Assembly (NCBI GenBank): GCA_017620135.1
Contig: JAFZQZ010000114.1
Span: forward strand, 1 to 39,971
Origin: Bacillota bacterium
Lineage (GTDB): Bacteria; Bacillota; Clostridia; Lachnospirales; Bianqueaceae
DNA length: 39,971 nucleotides
Direction: 5' to 3'
Below, piece by piece: positions 25,291 through 34,934 of the stretch. The position numbers were made by a program, and so were the translations under genes. Under the pieces are notes generated by a model. That model searched no databases and was not told the DNA's origin. It saw only the letters and a list, made by a program, of their open reading frames with translations. Position 1 is the first letter of the stretch, and each line of letters starts with the position of its first letter.

Positions 25291-26184
25291 TTGACGACAG
25301 TAATTGGTGTACGCTTCCGCCGTGCGGGGCGTGTGTATTATTTTGCGCCGGGACCGTTTCTGATCCATAAAGGCGAATACGTGATCGTAGAAACAGCCCG
25401 GGGGATCGAGTACGGACTGACTGTGACGGAGCCGCGTCTGGCCGGTGAGGAGGATATCGTTCAGCCGCTTCGGTCGGTGCTTCGTAAGGCAACACAGCAG
25501 GATACGGCGAATTATGAGAAGAATCTGGGTCTGGAGAAGGAAGCGGCGGTGATCTGTCAGGAAAAGATCGCGGAGCGCGGTCTGGAAATGAATCTGATCG
25601 ATGTGGAATATACCTTCGACGGGAAGAAGATCCTTTTCTACTTTACAGCGGATGGCCGCGTGGATTTCCGTGAGCTGGTCAAGGACCTGGCGACAGTTTT
25701 TCATACGAGGATCGAGCTTCGACAGATCGGCGTTCGCGACGAGACCAAGATGGGCGGCGGAATCGGGATCTGCGGCAGACCTTACTGCTGCAGTACGTTC
25801 CTGTCCGACTTTGCGCCGGTCAGCATCAAGATGGCGAAGGATCAGAATCTCTCGCTGAATCCCACCAAGATCAGCGGGACCTGCGGAAGACTGATGTGCT
25901 GTCTGCGATATGAAGAGTCGACCTATGAAGATCTGACGAAGGGACTTCCTTCCGAGGGCGATACGGTGGAAACACCCAGCGGAGCCGGAGAAGTGCTTCA
26001 TGTAAATGTGCTTCGCCAGCTGGTGAAGGTCGGGATCAGCCAGGAGAAGGGGGATGTCGTCATCAGCGAGTTCCCGCTGGATGAGATCCGGATCCTGCGC
26101 CATTCGCACCGGCGCCGGACGACCGACGATCCGGATGAGGTGTCCTCGGAGAAACAGCTGAAAGAGCTGGAACAGGATAAATAA
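25291..26184 (+). CDS. ricT: RicT/YaaT, PSP1-domain protein of the Ric complex
   Basis: In Bacillus, RicT with RicA and RicF forms an iron-sulfur complex that redirects RNase Y to process mRNAs and affects competence, sporulation and biofilm formation. The 297-residue protein has the PSP1 core (VGVRFRRAGRVYYF-like start, RELVKDLATVFHTRIELRQIG). It also has the conserved Cys-rich region GICGRPYCCSTFLSDF and GTCGRLMCCLRYE that carries cluster ligands. The start codon is TTG 25291 after GGAAGG; no ATG is close enough. It is conserved between holB and trmN6 in Firmicutes. Confidence 0.93.
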   Translation: MTTVIGVRFRRAGRVYYFAPGPFLIHKGEYVIVETARGIEYGLTVTEPRLAGEEDIVQPLRSVLRKATQQDTANYEKNLGLEKEAAVICQEKIAERGLEMNLIDVEYTFDGKKILFYFTADGRVDFRELVKDLATVFHTRIELRQIGVRDETKMGGGIGICGRPYCCSTFLSDFAPVSIKMAKDQNLSLNPTKISGTCGRLMCCLRYEESTYEDLTKGLPSEGDTVETPSGAGEVLHVNVLRQLVKVGISQEKGDVVISEFPLDEIRILRHSHRRRTTDDPDEVSSEKQLKELEQDK

Positions 26185-26191
26185 GAAAAAT

Positions 26192-26222
26192 GAAAGGCCG
26201 CGGCGCTTGCCGGTGGCCTTTC
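26192..26222 (+). terminator. Hairpin between ricT and trmN6, possible partial terminator
   Basis: An 8-bp stem GAAAGGCC/GGCCTTTC (26192-26199 with 26215-26222) has a GC-rich loop able to form an inner pair. Only TCTT follows, so it may act as an mRNA stabiliser rather than a full stop. Confidence 0.4.
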
Positions 26223-26240
26223 CTCTTGTGGAGTGTTTCT

Positions 26241-27008
26241 ATGGAGAGAATCGATGAGCTGCAGCGCGGCGGGTTCCGGCTGATCCAGGATCCGGACAAA
26301 TTCTGTTTCGGAACGGACGCGGTGCTGCTGGCGGACTTCGCGAAAGCGAAAGCCGGGGAGAAGGTGTGTGATCTGTGCACGGGGACCGGTGTGATCCCGC
26401 TGCTCATGCTGGCGCGGTATCCGGGATCCTTCTATACCGGTGTGGAGATCCAGCCGGATATGGCGGAGATGGCGGAGCGGAGCATGATACTGAATGATGT
26501 GGAAGATAAGATCAGGATCCTGGGCGGAGACCTGCGGCGGATCCGATTCATGTTACCGGCCAATTCCTTTGACGTGGTGACGGTCAATCCACCGTATATG
26601 AAGGTCCGGCCGGACAGTCTGAAGAATGATTCTTCTTCTGTCAGTCTGGCACGGCACGAGATTGCCTGCAGTCTTTCGGATGTAATGGCAGCCGCTAAGT
26701 TTCTTCTTCGAACGCATGGACATTTCTACATGGTCCACCGTCCGAGCCGGCTTTCGGAGATCTTTGAGGAAATGCTGAAGGCAGGGATCGAACCCAAACG
26801 GATGCAGCTGGTTTATCCCTATCGTGACAAAGAAGCGACTCAGGTTCTGATCGAAGGGACCTTGGGCGGCGGAAAAGAAATGCGGATCGAACCGCCGCTG
26901 ATCACCTATGAGGCTCCCGGAGTTTATACAGAAGAAATGCTGAAGGTCTACGGGATGGACGGGCACAACAGAAAAACAGCGGACAGCAAAGGAGGTGAGT
27001 GGTCATGA
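26241..27008 (+). CDS. trmN6: tRNA1(Val) (adenine37-N6)-methyltransferase family, TrmN6/YabB
   Basis: SAM-dependent methyltransferase of the YfiC/YabB group, thought to modify A37 of tRNA(Val). The 255-residue product begins MERIDELQRGGFRLIQDPDKF with FGTDAVLLADF, followed by the SAM motif VCDLCTGTGVIPLLM and the N6-adenine motif VTVNPPYM. Start taken at ATG 26241 behind GGAG at 26230; the upstream in-frame start at 26190 lies in the terminator-like hairpin. The stop (TGA 27006-27008) overlaps the start of the exporter gene by four bases. Confidence 0.9.
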   Translation: MERIDELQRGGFRLIQDPDKFCFGTDAVLLADFAKAKAGEKVCDLCTGTGVIPLLMLARYPGSFYTGVEIQPDMAEMAERSMILNDVEDKIRILGGDLRRIRFMLPANSFDVVTVNPPYMKVRPDSLKNDSSSVSLARHEIACSLSDVMAAAKFLLRTHGHFYMVHRPSRLSEIFEEMLKAGIEPKRMQLVYPYRDKEATQVLIEGTLGGGKEMRIEPPLITYEAPGVYTEEMLKVYGMDGHNRKTADSKGGEWS

Positions 27009-28315
27009 ACCTGAAGATGAGCGGAAAAGAGCGCGAGGATCTGCTCCATCAGCTTCTCAATATGGGGGAAAACATGCTCTCCTGCGGCGGCGAAGTGAGC
27101 CGTGTGGAAGGAACACTGGTCCGGATGGGCTATGCCTATGGGGCTTCGCGGATGAATGTTTTCGTCATTACCTCCAGCATGGTCATCACCATGTCTTATC
27201 CGGACAGAGAAGAATATACCCAGACAAGAAGACTTTCCGACAGCGGATCGACAGATTTTGAAAAGCTGGAAGCCTATAACGAATTGTCCAGGGAAGTGTG
27301 CAAAGAGCCTGTCCCGGTGGAAGAACTGAGAAGCAGGATCAAGAAGACACAAAAAGACGCGGATCCATCCAGGCTTGAAATGTATCTGGGCTGTATGCTG
27401 GCTGCCGGAGCGTTCGCGATCTTTTTCGACGGCGGGATCCTGGACGGGATCGTGGCAGGGATCTGCGGACTTCTGGTCCGTTTCCTGCAGGAGAAAATAG
27501 CGCCTTACTGTTCCGGTAAGATGATCTATCATGTGCTGACCGCGTTTATTTCCGGACTGGTGATCGGACTTTTGGGAAGTGTTATCCCGGGTATCCATCT
27601 GGATAAGATCCTGATCGGCGATATCATGCTGATGATCCCTGGGATCGCTATGACCAGTTCAGTACGGGATGTGTTCGTCGGCGATACGATCGCCGGGCTT
27701 CTGCGGCTCGTGGAAACACTGCTTTGGGCAGCTGCTTTAGCGGCGGGCATTATGCTTGCGCTGACGCTGATCCGACTGATCCCTTCCGCGATCCTCTTTT
27801 CACAGGCGATCACAGCCGCAGTACCGGTGGCCGGTTCCGCAGCGGCCTCAGGGACACGTCTTTCCGCAGGTACGGCGATCGTCCAGTTGATCACAGGTGC
27901 ACTGGGATCCCTTGGTTTTTCGATGATGTTCCATCTGCGAAAGAAACTGATGGTCTGGACGGCGATCGGAGGGATCGTATGCTGGGGAATCTATATCCTT
28001 TTTGATTCGTTTACACCGGGTGTTTTCCTGGCCTGCCTGGCGGCTTCCGCGGTCTGTGGTTTCTATGGGGAGATCCTGGCGAGGATGCTGAAAGTGCCGG
28101 CGACGATCCTGTTTATCCCGACCATGGTCCCGCTGATCCCCGGCGGCTCGCTGTACTATACGATGGCAGCCACGGTACAGAGCGAATGGAGCTCAGCGAG
28201 TTTTTACGCGGGACGGACGATCCAGTATGTGCTTGCCATCGCCATCGGTATCAGTCTGGTATGGGCCTTCTATTATATGCTGCGCATGGTGAAAACGAGG
28301 CGTAATGGTACTTAA
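27005..28315 (+). CDS. Threonine/serine exporter family protein, ThrE type
   Basis: The 436-residue membrane protein joins both halves of the ThrE family (the N-terminal ThrE domain and the C-terminal YjjB-like part), which are separate genes in some bacteria. The cytosolic N-terminus holds the family segment GENMLSCGGEVSRVEGTLVRMGY. About nine to ten membrane helices follow from residue 125, with IPGIAMTSSVRDVFVGDTIAG and the late PTMVPLIPGGSLYYTM motif typical of the family. The substrate may be amino acids or, for the YjjP/YjjB relatives, dicarboxylates. Start at ATG 27005, 9 nt after GGAGG; the GTG at 26999 is too close to it. It overlaps trmN6 by ATGA, so it is translationally coupled. 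Confidence 0.9.
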   Translation: MNLKMSGKEREDLLHQLLNMGENMLSCGGEVSRVEGTLVRMGYAYGASRMNVFVITSSMVITMSYPDREEYTQTRRLSDSGSTDFEKLEAYNELSREVCKEPVPVEELRSRIKKTQKDADPSRLEMYLGCMLAAGAFAIFFDGGILDGIVAGICGLLVRFLQEKIAPYCSGKMIYHVLTAFISGLVIGLLGSVIPGIHLDKILIGDIMLMIPGIAMTSSVRDVFVGDTIAGLLRLVETLLWAAALAAGIMLALTLIRLIPSAILFSQAITAAVPVAGSAAASGTRLSAGTAIVQLITGALGSLGFSMMFHLRKKLMVWTAIGGIVCWGIYILFDSFTPGVFLACLAASAVCGFYGEILARMLKVPATILFIPTMVPLIPGGSLYYTMAATVQSEWSSASFYAGRTIQYVLAIAIGISLVWAFYYMLRMVKTRRNGT

Positions 28316-28427
28316 GAAGCATTTATGTGTTTTTTTCAGAATAGTATTGTTTTTTTCGTAAATTGCATATAAAATCGAAATAACTACCCCTAGTTTCTTC
28401 ATAGATAACATAAAGGAGGACCAATTC

Positions 28428-30305
28428 ATGAAATGTCAGTTTTGCGGTGGTGAGATCCCGGATACCGCTGTATTCTGTGTTCACTGCGGTCAGAGACAGA
28501 ATAAACCCGCGCCGGAGCCAGTAAAGCCCGCATTTGTCCCGGAACCTGAACCGGAACCGGCGAAACCCGCGTATGACGCGTCGCAGGTAATGGTTTCTCT
28601 GGGCGGCTCACAGCCCGCGCCAGAAGCTCCCAAACCCAGCTTCCAGCCGGAACCGAGTTTCCAACCCGAGCCGATCCCCGAGCCTGAACCGGTGAAATCC
28701 AGTTTCCAGCCCGAGCAGGGGCTTCCCCAACAGAGTTTCCAGACCGGATCTTTCCAGCCGGTACAGGAGCCTCAGAAGAACTTCCAGACCGGATCTTTCC
28801 AGCCGGTACAGGAACCTCAGAATAATTTCCAGACCGGATCCTTCCAGCCGGTACAGGAGCCCCAGAATAATTTCCAGACCGGTTCCTTCCAGCCTCAGCA
28901 GAGCTTCCAGCCCCAGCAGGGGCTTCCCCAGGGTGGTTTCCAACCCCAGCAGCAGAGCGGATTCCAGCCTCAGAACAACTTCCAGCAGGGTGGTTTCCAG
29001 CCACAGCAAGGCGGCTTCCAGCCCCAGAACAATTTCCAGCAAGGCGGATTCCAGCCCGGCGGTTATGAGCCTGAACAGCCCAAGAAGAAAAAAGGCAAAG
29101 CCGGCCTGATCATCGGTATCATTGCAGCGCTTCTCGTTATCGCGGCCGTGGTCGTTCTGCTGGTCGTAAAACCGTTCAAACCCAAGATGGTGGATGTCGA
29201 CCTGAATAAATACGCTTCAATGACCTTTGATGGCAACAGCGGAAAAGGCACCTATACCTTCTCCTTTGACAGCTCGAAGTTTGTCAAGGAAAACGAAGAC
29301 ACCATCAAATGGATGGACAAGAAGAACGCTACCGAGAACGCACCAGCATATGATTATTATCTGTACTGTGTCGACGGTACTTTCTCCGGCGGCGAGAACG
29401 GCAAGCTGAAGAATGGCGATACCGTCACCGTTACCTGGAAGATCAATGAGGAATGGGCACCGTTCTTCAATGTCAATGTAGCTGAGTCGTCCAAGACATT
29501 CACGGTAGAAGGCCTGCCCGAGATCGAAGAGCTGGATCCGTTCAACGGCTTTGAGCTTTCCTTCGAGGGAACCTCTCCCTATATCGACGCGTACGGCGAC
29601 AGCTCCCGCGTACCGGAAGCTTTCCAGTATCTGCAGTACAAGATCGAGCCGCAGTACGACCTGTCCGAAGGCGACACCGTAACGGTCACCCTGCTTGACT
29701 GGAACGATCAGGATCCCACCGCTCAGCTCGAAGCTGAATTCGGCGTACACCCGATCACTACCTCCAAGACCTATACAGTCATTTCCGAAAGCGGCACCTA
29801 TGTCACTTCCGCCAGCCAGATCCCGCAGAGCGAACTGGACTATCTGGTCGAGATCGGTCAGATGATCTATCAGCAGGACGAGGTCGACGCAGGCAACGTT
29901 CCTTCGAACGTGACTGTCAAGAACTTCGAATACGCGGGCAATCTGTTCCTCACCCTGAAGGAGCCTGATTACTACAGCACCAACAACGCGCTCTTCTGCC
30001 TGTACAAGGTCGACATCACGGTCACCTATAAGGAGAAAGAGAAGAACGAAGCGGGCGAGGAAAAGGAAGTTGAGAAGACGATGGACTACACGTACTACTA
30101 CGATGTAGAGTACGATGATCTGATCCTCCTCTCCGATGGTACGATCAATATTGACGATCTGTGGTATTACACGCCGGCCGATTCCTTCTCGACCGACAAA
30201 GGTGATGTAACGCTGTACGGCTACACTTCCGTGGAGACCTATCTGGCATCCTTTGAGAACGCCGGACTGGAAGCCTACACGATCGAGAACAACATCAAAC
30301 AGTAA
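28428..30305 (+). CDS. Zinc-ribbon single-pass membrane protein with repeat linker and extracellular beta domain
   Basis: The 625-residue protein has four parts. Residues 1-22 are a zinc ribbon with two CxxC pairs (Cys3, Cys6, Cys17, Cys20). Residues 25-218 are a Pro/Gln/Glu-rich linker with tandem FQTGSFQPVQEPQ-type units. A Lys-rich stop (PKKKKGK) leads into a TM helix at 226-247. The rest is an extracellular region with two or more Ig-like or beta-sandwich repeats (SMTFDGNSGKGTYTFSFD and FELSFEGTSPYIDAYGD, each followed by a GDTVTVT strand) and a C-terminal alpha/beta part. Firmicutes YvbJ/TcaA-like proteins share the zinc-ribbon-TM-extracellular plan. The role is unknown. GGAGG precedes the ATG; a weak TATAAA element occurs at 28369-28374. 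A terminator follows. Confidence 0.82.
   Translation: MKCQFCGGEIPDTAVFCVHCGQRQNKPAPEPVKPAFVPEPEPEPAKPAYDASQVMVSLGGSQPAPEAPKPSFQPEPSFQPEPIPEPEPVKSSFQPEQGLPQQSFQTGSFQPVQEPQKNFQTGSFQPVQEPQNNFQTGSFQPVQEPQNNFQTGSFQPQQSFQPQQGLPQGGFQPQQQSGFQPQNNFQQGGFQPQQGGFQPQNNFQQGGFQPGGYEPEQPKKKKGKAGLIIGIIAALLVIAAVVVLLVVKPFKPKMVDVDLNKYASMTFDGNSGKGTYTFSFDSSKFVKENEDTIKWMDKKNATENAPAYDYYLYCVDGTFSGGENGKLKNGDTVTVTWKINEEWAPFFNVNVAESSKTFTVEGLPEIEELDPFNGFELSFEGTSPYIDAYGDSSRVPEAFQYLQYKIEPQYDLSEGDTVTVTLLDWNDQDPTAQLEAEFGVHPITTSKTYTVISESGTYVTSASQIPQSELDYLVEIGQMIYQQDEVDAGNVPSNVTVKNFEYAGNLFLTLKEPDYYSTNNALFCLYKVDITVTYKEKEKNEAGEEKEVEKTMDYTYYYDVEYDDLILLSDGTINIDDLWYYTPADSFSTDKGDVTLYGYTSVETYLASFENAGLEAYTIENNIKQ
28734..28901 (+). repeat. 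45-bp tandem coding repeats
   Basis: Three complete copies and one partial copy of a 15-codon unit (residues about 103-158 of the zinc-ribbon protein) are almost identical at the DNA level, differing mainly at third positions. Less regular FQPQNNFQQGG units follow to about 29060. Such near-identity points to recent duplication and likely length variation between strains. Confidence 0.9.
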
Positions 30306-30324
30306 AACTCAAATGGAAAAAAAG

Positions 30325-30359
30325 AATCGCCTGAGCTTCAAAACTCAGGCGATTTTTTA
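30325..30359. terminator. Bidirectional terminator between the zinc-ribbon gene and gdhA
   Basis: An 11-bp stem AATCGCCTGAG/CTCAGGCGATT (30325-30335 with 30344-30354) is flanked by T-rich tracts on both strands, serving the two convergent genes. Confidence 0.92.
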
Positions 30360-30415
30360 TGCCGTGCGCCTGGTGGCGCACATTTCATTTTCTGTGTATC
30401 GTCCGGATGATCCTA

Positions 30416-31879
<1,464 letters not shown>

Positions 31880-31925
31880 CTAAACCGCATCAAAATGACG
31901 AAGATGAAAAACAGCCCGTTTTTAC

Positions 31926-31954
31926 TTGAAGTTCAGCAGGAGAGAGACTATAAT
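31926..31954 (+). promoter_or_regulatory. Promoter of ilvE
   Basis: TTGAAG (31926-31931) and TATAAT (31949-31954) are 17 nt apart, about 95 nt from the gdhA promoter and divergent from it. Confidence 0.8.
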
Positions 31955-31989
31955 AGTTGAAAGCGCTAAAGGAAAGGAGTGCCGGACAA

Positions 31990-32013
31990 ATGCCCGGCGA
32001 AGCGAGATTATGA
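31990..32013 (+). CDS. Possible seven-codon leader peptide coupled to ilvE
   Basis: AAAGGAG (31973-31979) is followed after 10 nt by ATG 31990, which opens a seven-codon ORF (MPGEARL) ending in TGA 32011-32013. That stop overlaps the ilvE ATG (32010) as ATGA. The ilvE ATG has no good ribosome binding site of its own. The peptide has a single Leu and no run of Ile, Val or Leu, so classical attenuation is unlikely. In another reading, GCCGG (31981-31985) pairs with CCGGC (31994-31998) and the hairpin brings AAAGGAG close to the ilvE start. Confidence 0.35.
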   Translation: MPGEARL

Positions 32014-33047
32014 GTACTGCTGCGAGAAATGATATCGATTGGGGTAATCTTGGATTTGGTTATATCAAGACGGATTACCGTTATGTCTGCCGTTATAAGG
32101 ATGGAAAGTGGGATGAAGGCGGCCTGGAGTCCGACGCGACGATCACACTGAGTGAGTGTGCCTGTGTTTTCCAGTATTCCCAGAGTGTGTTCGAAGGACT
32201 GAAAGCCTACCGTACCGAAGACGGACGCATCGTCTGCTTCCGCCCCGACCTGAACGCGAAACGTATGGCTGATTCCGCGGCTCGTCTGGAAATGCCTCCG
32301 TTCCCGGAAGACAAATTTGTGGAAGCCGTCAAGATGGTCATCAAGGCCAATGAAGCTTTCGTTCCGCCGTATGGCAGCGGTGCTACCCTGTATCTGCGCC
32401 CCTTTATGATCGGTACCAACCCGGTCATCGGCGTCAAACCCGCGGAAGAGTTTGAATTCCGTATCTTCGTGACACCGGTCGGCCCGTACTTCAAAGGCGG
32501 CGCCAAACCGATCGTTGTGAAGATCTCCGATTTCGACCGTGCGGCCCCGCACGGCACCGGCAACATCAAGGCCGGCCTGAACTACGCGATGAGCCTGTAT
32601 CCGATCGTCAAGGCGCATGAGGAAGGATTCGCGGAGAACATGTATCTGGATCCGCAGACCCGCACAAAGGTCGAGGAGACCGGCGGCGCGAATATCATCT
32701 TCATCACCAAGGAAGGCAACCTGGTCACGCCTAAGTCTGACAGTATCCTGCCCTCCATCACCCGTCGTTCGATCTGCTATGTGGCAGAGAACTATCTGGG
32801 CATGAAGGTCGAGCACCGCGAAGTGTTCTTCTCCGAAGTACCCGGTTTCGAAGAGTGTGGTCTGTGCGGTACCGCGGCTGTGATCTCTCCGGTCGGCCGG
32901 ATCTATGACCATGGCAACATCATCAACTTCCCGGCTGGTATGGAAGAGATGGGTCCTGTGACCAAGAAACTGTATGATACCCTGACCGGCATTCAGATGG
33001 GCCGTATTCCGGCACCGGAAGGCTGGATCGTGGAGATCGACAAGTAA
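32010..33047 (+). CDS. ilvE: Branched-chain amino acid aminotransferase
   Basis: PLP-dependent class IV aminotransferase that interconverts Leu, Ile and Val with their keto acids. The 345-residue product, a typical length, has QYSQSVFEGLKAYRTEDG, RPDLNAKRMADSA, LYLRPFMIGT, GTGNIKAGLNYAMSL with the PLP-binding Lys, and VEETGGANIIFITKEG. ATG 32010 is chosen because MSTAARNDIDWGNLGFGY fits the family start; the upstream in-frame TTG at 31926 lies in the promoter. Translation initiation is unusual: see the leader at 31990. A strong terminator follows. Confidence 0.95.
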   Translation: MSTAARNDIDWGNLGFGYIKTDYRYVCRYKDGKWDEGGLESDATITLSECACVFQYSQSVFEGLKAYRTEDGRIVCFRPDLNAKRMADSAARLEMPPFPEDKFVEAVKMVIKANEAFVPPYGSGATLYLRPFMIGTNPVIGVKPAEEFEFRIFVTPVGPYFKGGAKPIVVKISDFDRAAPHGTGNIKAGLNYAMSLYPIVKAHEEGFAENMYLDPQTRTKVEETGGANIIFITKEGNLVTPKSDSILPSITRRSICYVAENYLGMKVEHREVFFSEVPGFEECGLCGTAAVISPVGRIYDHGNIINFPAGMEEMGPVTKKLYDTLTGIQMGRIPAPEGWIVEIDK

Positions 33048-33063
33048 GACAAAATGGAGGAAG

Positions 33064-33136
33064 CGCCTCTATGCGCCCCGTTGCTCGGCAGATGCTGCGC
33101 ATAACTCGTAACGGGACACATAGAGGCGTTTTTTTT
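33064..33136 (+). terminator. Long intrinsic terminator after ilvE
   Basis: A 10-bp outer stem CGCCTCTATG/CATAGAGGCG (33064-33073 with 33119-33128) encloses a second stem CCCGTT/AACGGG (33077-33082 with 33110-33115) and is followed by eight T. The inner part is larger than usual for a terminator. Confidence 0.88.
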
Positions 33137-33224
33137 GTCTATTAACGATGGCGTCAGGTTGATAAAGGAAATGCAATGGACTTGCGGCGACGAGTTCAGA
33201 GGATGCGATGGATCTTTGGCGACA

Positions 33225-33503
33225 GGTTCCTCTCAAAACAGACCTGGTTTCCACCTGTGGGAGAACCTCCTCTCAAATCAGGCCACATATCCACGCGTGC
33301 CCGTATCATCCGGACGACCCTCCTCGCGTATGAAGCCATTTCTCCACCAATGGGAGGATTTTTCGTGAATTTTTCGGGCACCAGTGGAAATAGTCCTCTT
33401 TTTGGGAGGAGTCGAGGCAAACCACTACGGGCACGGGTGGCGTTTTGCAGCTATATGTGAGGAGCTTCTCCCACGCGTGGAGATTGTGCCGATTTTGGGA
33501 GGA
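33225..33503. repeat. Second intergenic array of diverged ~36-40-nt units (3 direct, 3 inverted)
   Basis: Direct units lie at about 33225-33263, 33264-33302 and 33317-33357; inverted units at about 33374-33413, 33426-33465 and 33464-33503. The shared pattern is CTCCTC(C/T)CAAA, a variable middle, then TCCACgcgTGGGAG. The unit near 33266 and the inverted unit near 33470-33503 are similar enough to form a long imperfect hairpin. The array lies between the ilvE terminator and the promoter of the isomerase gene. It contains no convincing gene: frames through it give short peptides related in sequence on both strands (for example SSQNR...H.WE) without usable ribosome binding sites. Confidence 0.8.
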
Positions 33504-33553
33504 GATCAAAGAGTAAAAGCCCGGTTATGAGGAGTGCTTTTCGGATGGAATCG

Positions 33554-33562
33554 TGGTATAAT
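33554..33562 (+). promoter_or_regulatory. Extended -10 promoter of the isomerase-MazG pair
   Basis: TGG directly precedes TATAAT (33557-33562), an extended -10 element. No good -35 is visible at the normal spacing. GGAGG (33581-33585) follows. Confidence 0.65.
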
Positions 33563-33591
33563 AGGGTGAATCGTTCATTTGGAGGTTTATG

Positions 33592-34569
33592 ATGAAGGTC
33601 GGGCTTTGTTCATATAATTTTGTGCGCGCATTATCAAGCGGAGCGCTGTCCGTGGAAGAGATGTTCAGGATATTTCGTGACTGGGGTGCTTCTCATGTGG
33701 AGATCTCGGATTTTACTTTGCCAGTCTATGAAGGGGATATGCCTGCCAGACTGAAGGAGTGGTCGGAGCAGTATGGGATCGAGATCGCCGGTCTGAACTT
33801 TGGTTCGGACATCGCGAATCTGACCGGGGACGCCTATAAGGAAGAGTTGGAAAAACTGTATTATAAGCTGGACGTGGCGCACCAGATCGGCGCGACCTCC
33901 AGCCGGATCGATATGGTGCGGCAGATCGGCAAGAGGCGGGCTGATCAGACAAAGAAAGATCTGATCCACTGGGCAGACGGCACGATCGTCGGCGGGACCG
34001 AGGATTTTGAAAAGGTGTTTGAAGGCATCGTTCGTGCGGCGAAAGATCTGTGTGATTATAACGCACAGTATGGCAATCCGGTCCTTTCCGAGAACCATGG
34101 CATCCTTTTCAACGGCGCCGACCGGATGAAGCGGGTATATCTGGCAGTAGACAAAAAGAATTACGGGATCACGATGGATGTCGGCAACGCGCTGTGCGTG
34201 GGTGAGGATCCGCTGGTGATGGTGGAAGAACTCTTGCCGATCATCCGCCGGGTACATTTTAAAGACTTTTATGTCCGCGGAGCGGAAGAAGCGCTGGCGA
34301 TCGGGACGGAAGACAGCGAAGGCAATCGCCTGAAAGAGGAAGGGACGATCGCTTATTCCGGATGGCTGACTTCCCGATACGGCGATTATCTGCGCGGCGC
34401 GATCGTAGGACAGGGAGATGTGCCCGTCCAGCTGATCGTGGACAAGATCCTGGATTCCGACTATGATAAGGATGGGAACGGCCACTTGTCGGTCGAGTTC
34501 GAGGGCATCGAAGACTGCTTCCTGGGCTCCAGGCTGGGCCTTAGGACGCTGAAGAATCTGGTGGGGTGA
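33592..34569 (+). CDS. Sugar phosphate isomerase/epimerase family protein (AP endonuclease 2-type TIM barrel)
   Basis: The 325-residue protein has the xylose-isomerase-like TIM barrel: KVGLCSYNFVRAL at strand one, a GIEIAGLNFGSD strand, the metal-ligand region PVLSENHGILFN with a conserved Glu and His, GITMDVGNALCVGEDP with Asp, RRVHFKDFYVRG with His and LSVEFEGIEDC with Glu. These five sites match the divalent-metal centre of the family. The substrate is not readable; relatives include inositol catabolism enzymes and hydroxypyruvate isomerases. ATG 33592 is preferred over ATG 33589 because it is 6 nt from GGAGG. It is followed after 3 nt by the MazG-like gene. Confidence 0.85.
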   Translation: MKVGLCSYNFVRALSSGALSVEEMFRIFRDWGASHVEISDFTLPVYEGDMPARLKEWSEQYGIEIAGLNFGSDIANLTGDAYKEELEKLYYKLDVAHQIGATSSRIDMVRQIGKRRADQTKKDLIHWADGTIVGGTEDFEKVFEGIVRAAKDLCDYNAQYGNPVLSENHGILFNGADRMKRVYLAVDKKNYGITMDVGNALCVGEDPLVMVEELLPIIRRVHFKDFYVRGAEEALAIGTEDSEGNRLKEEGTIAYSGWLTSRYGDYLRGAIVGQGDVPVQLIVDKILDSDYDKDGNGHLSVEFEGIEDCFLGSRLGLRTLKNLVG

Positions 34570-34572
34570 AAC

Positions 34573-34932
34573 GTGATGAGTGAATTGAAGATTTCCGATC
34601 TGATGAAGCGGCAGCACGAGCTTTATATGAAGCATAAGGACCACTGGGGCCTTCGGGAGCCGGCGTTCGGCAAGGACAGCATTCTGTGGATGGTGGATGA
34701 GCTGGGCGAGGTCATCGCGATCATCAAGAAAAAAGGCGCGGACGCCATCATGGAAGATGAACATGTCCGCGCGCATTATCTGGAAGAATGCAGCGATGTG
34801 CTGATGTATTATCTGGATATGCTGGAGTGCTTCGGGATCAGCGCCGAGGAGCTGACCGACGCCTTCGACAAAAAGTGGAAGAGCAACATGGGCCGCAGCT
34901 GGGCCGAGAACGAAGCGATGTACGAGGATTAA
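34573..34932 (+). CDS. MazG-like nucleotide pyrophosphohydrolase domain protein
   Basis: The 119-residue protein has the all-alpha MazG/dUTPase-like signature: MVDELGEVIAIIKKKG followed by YLEECSDVLMYYLDML, which places the Glu and Asp residues of the metal site. Small single-domain members hydrolyse nucleoside triphosphates to monophosphates, or act on unknown nucleotides. It starts at GTG 34573 or, equally well, ATG 34576, 3-6 nt after the isomerase stop, so the two genes are coupled. Its 3' end faces the YczE gene with only 2 nt between the stop codons and no visible terminator. Confidence 0.82.
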   Translation: MMSELKISDLMKRQHELYMKHKDHWGLREPAFGKDSILWMVDELGEVIAIIKKKGADAIMEDEHVRAHYLEECSDVLMYYLDMLECFGISAEELTDAFDKKWKSNMGRSWAENEAMYED

Positions 34933-34934
34933 GT

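Noticed and set aside
26190..26240. Upstream start for trmN6
   Set aside because: The extra 17 codons cover a hairpin and lack family similarity; ATG 26241 has a proper ribosome binding site.
28426..29042. Two long minus-strand frames with Ala/Gly/Pro or Leu/Glu repeats
   Set aside because: They are reverse readings of the Pro/Gln repeat linker and follow its 45-bp period.
33225..33503. CRISPR array or broken gene
   Set aside because: Same objections as for the first array; frames on both strands give related short peptides because of inverted DNA units, not a decayed ORF.
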